A DNA stretch of 38,046 nt from Sporosarcina quadrami (GTDB lineage: Bacteria > Bacillota > Bacilli > Bacillales_A > Planococcaceae), in the NCBI RefSeq assembly GCF_014836615.1, contig NZ_JACSQN010000021.1, positions 1 through 38,046 of the forward strand, written 5' to 3'. The translations under genes and the position numbers were made by a program. This document shows positions 32,547-38,046 of this stretch, piece by piece. Below the pieces are notes generated by a model, which saw only the letters and a list, made by a program, of their open reading frames with translations, was not told the DNA's origin and did not search any database. The stretch's first letter is position 1. Every line of letters starts with the position of its first letter.

Positions 32547-33530
32547 TCATTTCTCAACGATGATATCAGCAGAATAGATTCCTCTAATCGAACCATCGTC
32601 TTGTTTCACTTCTAAAAGTCCATCTTCTGATATACCAAGTGCAACGCCTTCGATAGTTTCATTCAACATGACAGCTTTTATGCGTTTCCCAGCTGTATTT
32701 GAATATCCTTCCCAAAGAAGTTTAATAGGACTGAACCCATGTTTTTCATACATGTGGGTATACAGTTCAAGAAAGCTAAGAATTTCCGCAATAAGGCGGC
32801 TTCGATCGATGGTTTCTCCACTTTCAAGTTTTAAAGAAGTCGCAATCGATTGAATTTCTTCAGGGAAATCTTCCATATCATGGTTTATGTTCATACCAAT
32901 TCCGATAATAATTGCTTTTACACGATCTGGATCAGATTGTAATTCCGTCAAAATACCAGTTATTTTCTTACCTTTAATCATAATATCGTTCGGCCATTTG
33001 ATGGTCGCTTCAATTTTAACGACTTCTTCAATCGCCCTAACAATTGCTACAGCAGCCACGAGCGTCATTTGAGGAGCTTGTTGAGGCATAAGGGAAGGAC
33101 GGATTATTAGACTCATCCAGATGCCTTTACGTGCAGCGGAACTCCATGGTCTAGCAAGTCTTCCTTTTCCTGCAGTCTGCTCTTCTGCAATAATCAACGT
33201 ACCGTCTGGAGCTCCACTTTGCGCATCGTCATGAGCTATTGTTTGGGTCGTGCTACAACTTTCGTAGTAAGTTATATTATGACCGTACATTTTAGTTTTC
33301 AAATGTTTTTGTATGTTAGCAGCATTCACCCGATCAGGAGAATGAGTGAGAACATATCCCTTTTTCCGTATAGAAGTTATTCCGTATCCTTCTTCTTCAA
33401 ATTCTTTTATATACTTCCATATCGCAGTTCTGGATAAGCCAAATTCATCTGCAAATTCTTGCCCTGATATCGGAGAGCCATTTGCTTCAAATAATCTTTT
33501 CAGCAGTTCATTCTTCACGTTTATTGTCAT
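32547..33530 (-). CDS. birA: Bifunctional biotin-protein ligase/repressor BirA
   Basis: Attaches biotin to carboxylase carrier domains through biotinyl-AMP and represses biotin genes. 327 residues: an N-terminal winged HTH (about 1-60, GLSRTAIWKYIKEFEEEGYG), a central ligase with GKGRLARPW (biotinyl-AMP loop) and KWPNDI, and a C-terminal SH3-like domain. The HTH indicates a regulatory form. Its start overlaps the end of cca by 23 nt. No biotin operon is present in the window. The order bshA-cca-birA-pan is the same as in B. subtilis. Confidence 0.95.
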   Translation of the reverse strand: MTINVKNELLKRLFEANGSPISGQEFADEFGLSRTAIWKYIKEFEEEGYGITSIRKKGYVLTHSPDRVNAANIQKHLKTKMYGHNITYYESCSTTQTIAHDDAQSGAPDGTLIIAEEQTAGKGRLARPWSSAARKGIWMSLIIRPSLMPQQAPQMTLVAAVAIVRAIEEVVKIEATIKWPNDIMIKGKKITGILTELQSDPDRVKAIIIGIGMNINHDMEDFPEEIQSIATSLKLESGETIDRSRLIAEILSFLELYTHMYEKHGFSPIKLLWEGYSNTAGKRIKAVMLNETIEGVALGISEDGLLEVKQDDGSIRGIYSADIIVEK

Positions 33531-34698
33531 TTAGAAACCATTCCTTTATATCATCCATATCGTTAGCCAATTTCCCATGGAGTACAGCAGATTCAATCTT
33601 AGCTAATGATTCACCGACCCATTGGCCTCCTCTTTCATTTCGCCAGTTAATCAAATCTGTTCCCGTTACTTTCAAATCTTCTTTGGAACGGATTTTCATG
33701 TTTAATAGTGCTTTTTTAATTTCTTTTTCACTTACATGTTTTTCATCAGGATAAAGAATGGAAAATACTTTCTCTGCGATAATAAGGACATCCAATGAAA
33801 AACGGTAATAGTCTTCAATCTCGTATAGTCTGACACAGCGACTTTGGAATGCTCTCTCAACATCTGAAAGAAAAGCTTTCTCTGAATTCGACAGCTTGTA
33901 TGCTTTCGCGATTTCGCTGGAAGCAAAACCTCCTGTCAGCATTAAACAAGCCCATCCTTCAGTAGTGCTATTGAAAGGTGCACAAGTCATCAACGAGCCC
34001 ACACCTCTTGGGAAAAGCGGCAAATAATCTGCTAAACCACTATCAGAAACCGACTGTATCGCTCGTTGTGATTCAATACCAGTCCATAATTTGTCCATTT
34101 CGATTTTAATGCGCTCTACAGAAACTTCTCGTAATTTATTTGCGTTTTGCATGATTGCCATATAAGTGGCCCCATCAATGTCAAAGCCAAGAACTGAAGA
34201 AAATCTCATCGCTCGCAACATTCTTAATGCATCTTCTTTGAAACGTTCGTTTGGATTGCCTACTGTCTTTATGAGACGTTTTTGAAGATCGCTCACTCCT
34301 TCGAACAGGTCAATAAGTTCCCCGTTCAAATTGAGTGCAAGAGCATTAATTGTAAAGTCTCGATGTTGAAGATCTTCACGCAATGAGTTAACGAAAACAG
34401 TTCCGTGTGTTTGACTGTTATCCAACTTTGTTTTACCCGCCCGGTATGTTGTTACTTCAATCCTTTCTCCATTTAACACGACTAGAATTGTACCGTGTTC
34501 AATTCCGATATCAACCGTAACAGTAAATAACCTTTTAATGTCTATAGGTGATGCTGAAGTTGCAATATCGAAGTCTGTTGCTATTCTGTCTAGAAAATGA
34601 TCCCTCACCGCTCCTCCGACAAAAACCGCATCATGTCCAGCAGATTCTAACGTTGCAATGACTTTGCGACTGGCATTTGTCCCGAAAGACGTAATCAT
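33508..34698 (-). CDS. cca: CCA-adding tRNA nucleotidyltransferase
   Basis: Adds or repairs the 3' CCA of tRNA without a template. 396 residues, class II. The head domain has GGAVRDHFL and the catalytic DFDIATSASP aspartates; the neck follows with RDFTINALALN and the nucleotide-selecting region EDALRMLRAMRFSS. The C-terminal half is the tRNA-binding body and tail. The start overlaps the bshA stop by 4 nt (ATGA) and the end overlaps birA by 23 nt. The gene is essential wherever tRNA genes do not encode CCA; not tested here. Confidence 0.95.
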   Translation of the reverse strand: MITSFGTNASRKVIATLESAGHDAVFVGGAVRDHFLDRIATDFDIATSASPIDIKRLFTVTVDIGIEHGTILVVLNGERIEVTTYRAGKTKLDNSQTHGTVFVNSLREDLQHRDFTINALALNLNGELIDLFEGVSDLQKRLIKTVGNPNERFKEDALRMLRAMRFSSVLGFDIDGATYMAIMQNANKLREVSVERIKIEMDKLWTGIESQRAIQSVSDSGLADYLPLFPRGVGSLMTCAPFNSTTEGWACLMLTGGFASSEIAKAYKLSNSEKAFLSDVERAFQSRCVRLYEIEDYYRFSLDVLIIAEKVFSILYPDEKHVSEKEIKKALLNMKIRSKEDLKVTGTDLINWRNERGGQWVGESLAKIESAVLHGKLANDMDDIKEWFLNDNKREE

Positions 34699-35831
34699 TG
34701 ACTCAAACCCGCTATTCTATAGTAAAGCTCTTCGTATTGCAGAACTATAAACTCGGAATTGAATTTCTCCTCGACAGTGTGCAATGCTTGTTCGCGAAAA
34801 CGATTATACAGCTGCTCATCTGCAAAAAGTGTTAACGCATGTGCCGCAACCGCTTCAGTATCACCAAGCTCTACGAGAAATCCATTCACTCCATCTTCAA
34901 CTACTTCAGGAATGCCGCCGACATTGGTCGCAATTGCAGGTACACCGCATGCAAATCCTTCTAATAAAACTAAACCGAAAGCTTCTTTTTCAGACAACAA
35001 CAACATGAGATCACTAATTGCCAGCAATTCTGGAAGATCATCACGTTTTCCGGTGAATATGACATCATCTTCTAGTCCCTCTAACTTTACCTGATCCATC
35101 AAATCAAATTGCTCCGGTCCTTCTCCAACCAATAACAATTTTGCACTAATGTCTTGTCGTATCAGTTTGAAACTAGCAATTATATCAGGGATTCTTTTGA
35201 CCGTTCTAAAATTCGAAATATGTATTAGCACCTTATCATTCATATCAATGCCGAGTGCAGTTTTCATACATCCGGGTTCTATCGGTTTGTATTTTTCTTC
35301 ATCAATAAAATTATAAATGGTCATAATTTCTTTGTTGGGTTCGATCATTTGGAGTGTTTCTTGTCTGAGAGCTTCAGATACAGCTGTCGTAATATCGGAT
35401 TTGTCAATTCCATAACGAACAGTATTTTTCAGCGCAGGATCATGGCCAAGTATTGTTACATCAGTGCCATGCAAAGTCGTAATGACGCCAATTGAAGAAT
35501 TCGCCATATCTTTAGCGAGCGCAGCAGAAATAGCGTGTGGCACAGCATAATGTACATGAAGAAGGTCGAGTTCCTCCTCTATAATCACTTGTGCGATGCG
35601 GTTCGCTAATGCAATATCATATGGCGGATATTTAAAAACGGCATAGCCATCAATTTTCACTTCGTGGAATTGGATATTCGGGTGTACATCAGTGAATCTG
35701 AACGGTTTGCTAGAAGTAATATAATGCATTTCATGACCTCTCTCAGCCATCTTCAAACCTAACTCTGTTGCAACAACGCCTGAACCTCCTAATGTTGGAT
35801 AACAAATGACCCCAACCTTCAGTCTTTTCAA
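34695..35831 (-). CDS. bshA: N-acetyl-alpha-D-glucosaminyl L-malate synthase (bacillithiol step 1)
   Basis: A GT4 glycosyltransferase joining UDP-GlcNAc to L-malate, the first step of bacillithiol synthesis. 378 residues. The acceptor loop GGSGVVATELG is at the N terminus; the UDP-sugar site includes LHGTDVTILGHD and the EX7E motif EKEAFGLVLLE. The start is taken as TTG at 35831, 6 nt after GGAG; an ATG two codons upstream directly abuts the ribosome site. Overlaps cca by 4 nt and starts 24 nt after dapB. The B. subtilis neighbours mgsA and bshB1 are absent between dapB and bshA. Confidence 0.94.
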   Translation of the reverse strand: MKRLKVGVICYPTLGGSGVVATELGLKMAERGHEMHYITSSKPFRFTDVHPNIQFHEVKIDGYAVFKYPPYDIALANRIAQVIIEEELDLLHVHYAVPHAISAALAKDMANSSIGVITTLHGTDVTILGHDPALKNTVRYGIDKSDITTAVSEALRQETLQMIEPNKEIMTIYNFIDEEKYKPIEPGCMKTALGIDMNDKVLIHISNFRTVKRIPDIIASFKLIRQDISAKLLLVGEGPEQFDLMDQVKLEGLEDDVIFTGKRDDLPELLAISDLMLLLSEKEAFGLVLLEGFACGVPAIATNVGGIPEVVEDGVNGFLVELGDTEAVAAHALTLFADEQLYNRFREQALHTVEEKFNSEFIVLQYEELYYRIAGLSQ

Positions 35832-35855
35832 AAACATCTCCTCTTTCTTCTCTGT

Positions 35856-36656
35856 TTAGTCAATTAAGTATTCGAGTCCGTAAACTAAGTCTTCTCTTGT
35901 TACAACATTACGGATAGACAATATAATGCCGGGCATAAAGCTTTTACGGTCAAATGAATCATGACGCAGTGTTAGCAGTTCTCCTTCTCCACCTAACAGG
36001 ACTTGCTGATGCGCAAGTAAACCCGGCAGACGAACGCTATGAATCTTCATACCGTCTATATCCGCTCCACGAGCTCCTTGAAGATGTACTTGCTCATCTG
36101 GATGGCCTTGCAAGTGGGCTGGGCGCGAATGTTGAATCATTTCAGCTGTCTTTAATGCTGTCCCTGAAGGTGCATCCAATTTACGATCATGATGCATCTC
36201 AATAATTTCAACATCCCCTAAATAATGAGCTGCTTGCGCAGCAAACTTCATCATTAGAACAGCTCCTATCGAGAAATTCGGAGCAATAATGCAACCAATT
36301 CGATAGGTTTCGACAAGAACCGATATTTCATCCACTTGTCGTCTTGATAATCCTGACGTTCCTACAACTGGTCTAACGCCGTGTGACAAGGCATCTTGCA
36401 CATTGTTAAAAACTGCATCAGGATCCGTCACATCCAAAAGCACATCGACAGCATGATTCGACATCAATTCAGACATGCTTGTGTAGATTGGAATTCCTAT
36501 TCCTTCGTTATTAACAGTTCCTTTATGTAAGTGCAATCCGCCATATTTATAGTCAAGTGCAGCAACTGTCTCGGTATGACTGGATTTTTCAATCGCTTCA
36601 ATTGCTGTAGATCCCATTCTTCCACGGGCCCCTGCAACGACAACTTTAATCTTCAT
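35856..36656 (-). CDS. dapB: 4-hydroxy-tetrahydrodipicolinate reductase
   Basis: NAD(P)H-dependent step in lysine and diaminopimelate synthesis, feeding cell wall precursors. 266 residues. N-terminal dinucleotide-binding loop GARGRMG (9-15), and the catalytic segment EMHHDRKLDAPSGTAL with the H-H...K that protonate and bind the substrate. The start at 36656 overlaps the ypjD stop by one base (TAATG) and has AAAGGAGG upstream; an ATG eight codons earlier has no site. The order ypjD-dapB matches B. subtilis. Confidence 0.95.
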   Translation of the reverse strand: MKIKVVVAGARGRMGSTAIEAIEKSSHTETVAALDYKYGGLHLHKGTVNNEGIGIPIYTSMSELMSNHAVDVLLDVTDPDAVFNNVQDALSHGVRPVVGTSGLSRRQVDEISVLVETYRIGCIIAPNFSIGAVLMMKFAAQAAHYLGDVEIIEMHHDRKLDAPSGTALKTAEMIQHSRPAHLQGHPDEQVHLQGARGADIDGMKIHSVRLPGLLAHQQVLLGGEGELLTLRHDSFDRKSFMPGIILSIRNVVTREDLVYGLEYLID

Positions 36657-36991
36657 TAGTCTTCCTCCTTTTTGGTCCATCGATCTGCATCACGGTCTTT
36701 AAATTTCGTCAACACTTCCGTTAAAGCATTTTCAAGGCTTATGCCTTGGGAATTCGCAAAACAGATGAGGACGAAAAGGAGATCGCCTGTTTCTTCTTCT
36801 AACGACTTTACTTGCTCAGTACTCTTTTTCTTTTTCATACCATAGACATGTTGCACTTCTCTCGATAATTCACCAAGTTCTTCTGTTAAGCGAGCCATCA
36901 GTTCCATTGGGGGAAAATACCCTTCTTGAAATCCGGAAATATAATCATGTACTTCTTTCTGAAGTAATTGCATTGTTTTGTACTGTTCCAT
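36656..36991 (-). CDS. ypjD: MazG-type nucleotide pyrophosphohydrolase (YpjD)
   Basis: A small all-alpha NTP pyrophosphatase of 111 residues, the same length as B. subtilis YpjD. The metal-binding motif EExxE is in RLTEELGELSREV and the second acidic helix is EEETGDLLFVL. Possible substrates are aberrant NTPs; unknown. The start at 36991 is chosen because AAGGGGG lies 9 nt upstream; longer starts up to 37093 have no ribosome site and would cross the promoter region. First gene of the ypjD-dapB-bshA-cca-birA operon. Confidence 0.88.
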   Translation of the reverse strand: MEQYKTMQLLQKEVHDYISGFQEGYFPPMELMARLTEELGELSREVQHVYGMKKKKSTEQVKSLEEETGDLLFVLICFANSQGISLENALTEVLTKFKDRDADRWTKKEED

Positions 36992-37015
36992 TTGATTCAT
37001 CCCCCTTCGTTTGAT

Positions 37016-37044
37016 ATCGTATTCATTCATAGGATAGTTGTCAA
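37016..37044 (-). promoter_or_regulatory. Candidate promoter of the ypjD-dapB operon
   Basis: Minus strand TTGACA (37044-37039), 17-nt spacer, TACGAT (37021-37016). The predicted start near 37009 would leave the ribosome site at the very 5' end of the mRNA, which lowers confidence. Its -35 overlaps that of the divergent promoter. Confidence 0.4.
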
Positions 37045-37066
37045 AAATTGAACAATAGTTGATAAT
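37038..37066 (+). promoter_or_regulatory. Promoter of the YitT-family gene
   Basis: TTGTCA (37038-37043), 17-nt spacer, GATAAT (37061-37066). The predicted start is near 37073, 24 nt before the start codon. Confidence 0.65.
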
Positions 37067-37096
37067 AATAAGGTCTACAAGAAAGGTGGTCATCTT

Positions 37097-37969
37097 TTGT
37101 TTCGTGGCATAAAATTCAAAAACATCTTTTTCATTCTATTGGGTGCCGCCATCTTCAGCTTTGGCCTTGTTCATTTCAATATCCAACATGAACTTGCAGA
37201 AGGTGGTTTCACAGGTATTACCCTAATCCTACTATTTGCTTTCAAATGGGACCCTGCCATCATGAACCTTGTCTTAAATATTCCAATGTTTGCGATTGGC
37301 TGGAAGCTATTAGGTCGAAAAGTTTTCATCTATACAATCATCGGAACAGTTGGCGTATCAGTATTCTTGAAAGTGTTCATGAAATACCAATTTACAATTC
37401 ATATGGAAGACGATATGTTCCTCGTAGCGCTCTTTGCTGGAGTATTCATTGGAATAGGACTAGGTATTATATTCCGTTTCGGTGGCACAACAGGCGGTGT
37501 AGATATTATCGCACGTTTAGCGCATAAATACATAGGATGGAGCATGGGAAAGACAATGTTCATGTTTGACGCTTTTGTCATTATGTTATCATGGGCTGTT
37601 TACTTGGACTATCGTTCAATGATGTATACGCTTGTAGCCTTGTTTGTTGGTGCACGGGTCATTGATTTTGTACAAGAAGGTGCATATGCTGCAAGAGGTG
37701 CTTTTATCATATCAGATTTCCAAGATGCCATCGCGTCCAAAATTACTGTAGATATGGATAGAGGTGTAACAGTCTTTCGAGGATACGGACATTTTACTAA
37801 ATCCGATCGCGAAGTGCTGTACTGTGTTGTAGGTAAAAATGAAATCATGCGTCTAAAAAACATTGTCACGTCAATCGATCCTCATGCCTTTGTTTCAGTC
37901 ATGGATGTACATGATGTTATCGGAGAAGGATTTACGCTTGATGATCAAAAACAACCATTAGATCATTAA
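37097..37969 (+). CDS. ypjC: YitT-family membrane protein (YpjC-like)
   Basis: A 290-residue protein with five or so hydrophobic segments (about 10-25, 40-70, 75-92, 105-125, 150-185), the YitT (DUF161) membrane domain. It has the family pattern FRFGGTTGGVDIIARL. A C-terminal DUF2179 soluble domain (about 215-275) follows. The function is not known with certainty. The start is TTG at 37097, 7-8 nt after GAAAGGTGG; no ATG fits. The divergent arrangement with ypjD-dapB resembles B. subtilis ypjC. An IS terminus begins about 4 nt after the stop. Confidence 0.88.
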   Translation: MFRGIKFKNIFFILLGAAIFSFGLVHFNIQHELAEGGFTGITLILLFAFKWDPAIMNLVLNIPMFAIGWKLLGRKVFIYTIIGTVGVSVFLKVFMKYQFTIHMEDDMFLVALFAGVFIGIGLGIIFRFGGTTGGVDIIARLAHKYIGWSMGKTMFMFDAFVIMLSWAVYLDYRSMMYTLVALFVGARVIDFVQEGAYAARGAFIISDFQDAIASKITVDMDRGVTVFRGYGHFTKSDREVLYCVVGKNEIMRLKNIVTSIDPHAFVSVMDVHDVIGEGFTLDDQKQPLDH

Positions 37970-37973
37970 AAAA

Positions 37974-38046
37974 TGATGTGACCCCTAAAAGTTAGAGTTT
38001 TATATTACGCAGCTAATTGGCTGGCGTGAAGACGGTACTGAACCGG
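37974..38046 (-). mobile_element. Terminus of an IS3-family (IS150-like) insertion sequence, cut by the window edge
   Basis: TGATGTGACCCCTAAAAGTT and following bases look like the terminal inverted repeat common in IS150-group elements (TG...TGACCCC-AAAAGTTAGA). The transposase end lies just inside it. The other end is outside the window. Confidence 0.75.
38005..38046 (-). CDS. IS3-family transposase OrfB, C-terminal fragment
   Basis: Only the last 13 codons are in the window: PVQYRLHASQLAA then TAA. The (S)PVQYR ending is typical of the integrase-type OrfB of IS150-group elements. The rest lies beyond 38046, so intactness is unknown. It reads out towards the IS end at 37974. Confidence 0.7.
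   Translation of the reverse strand, partial: PVQYRLHASQLAA

Noticed and set aside
36992..37093. Extended start for the MazG-like protein
   Set aside because: No ribosome site, crosses the divergent promoter region, and the B. subtilis homologue has 111 residues.
1..38046. CRISPR arrays, tRNA or rRNA genes, prophage or integrated element beyond the IS end
   Set aside because: No spaced repeats, no cloverleaf or rRNA sequence recognised, and gene content is conserved core throughout.

Overview
The window is a chromosomal stretch from a low-to-mid GC Gram-positive bacterium of the Bacillales. Gene content, order and protein lengths match the ypj–pan–dinG–asnS–dnaD–ponA–recU–mrfAB–gpsB–rnpB–ypsC–ypvA–dynA–cspD region of Bacillus subtilis. 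Departures from B. subtilis (no mgsA or bshB1 beside bshA, an orphan cheX, a sulfurtransferase coupled to dynA) suggest a Planococcaceae/Sporosarcina-like genome. That placement is inference. Almost every gene is a recognisable housekeeping gene; I found no CRISPR array, prophage, toxin cluster or obviously new multi-gene system.

Layout. 1–3962: ilvE (minus), niaR (plus), an MscS channel and a YpgQ-type HD hydrolase (minus), and a cold-shock gene with a clear sigma-A promoter. 4008–4683: small zinc-finger gene ypeQ (minus) and an RNase HI-like gene ypeP (plus). 4773–9809 (minus): an operon of the double dynamin DynA, a mercaptopyruvate-type sulfurtransferase and a metallophosphoesterase. 9957–10409: orphan CheX-like protein. 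10466–14501 (minus): Fe-S helicase YpvA, THUMP rRNA methyltransferase YpsC, RNase P RNA (rnpB) with its own promoter and terminator, and division factor gpsB. 14601–18503 (minus): yppE–mrfA–mrfB, with overlapping ends, including the MrfAB mitomycin-repair pair. 18680–22014 (plus): recU–ponA, overlapping by 4 nt. 22138–23838 (minus): dnaD–nth–ypoC. 24003–27074 (minus): ypmB–aspB–asnS. 27144–29921: dinG with an exonuclease domain. 30217–32306 (minus): panB–panC–panD behind a structured leader. 32547–36991 (minus): mazG-like ypjD–dapB–bshA–cca–birA. 37097–37969: YitT-family membrane protein. The window ends inside an IS3-family insertion sequence whose terminus lies 4 nt after that gene.

Functional themes. 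Amino-acid and cofactor supply: IlvE, AspB and DapB; PanBCD for pantothenate (AspB makes aspartate, the PanD substrate); BirA; NiaR for niacin. DNA repair and replication: RecU, MrfAB, Nth, DinG, YpvA, DnaD, and YpgQ/MazG-type nucleotide hydrolases. Envelope and division: PBP1, GpsB, DynA, MscS. RNA metabolism: RNase P RNA, Cca, AsnS, YpsC, the RNase H-like protein and the cold-shock protein. BshA is the first step of bacillithiol synthesis.

Best leads: an attenuator-like leader before panB; IS-end-like sequence forming the ilvE terminator; divergent promoters with overlapping -35 boxes at 37016–37066; a LexA-like site between mrfAB and recU; yppE as a candidate partner of MrfAB; and the dynA–sulfurtransferase–phosphoesterase operon.
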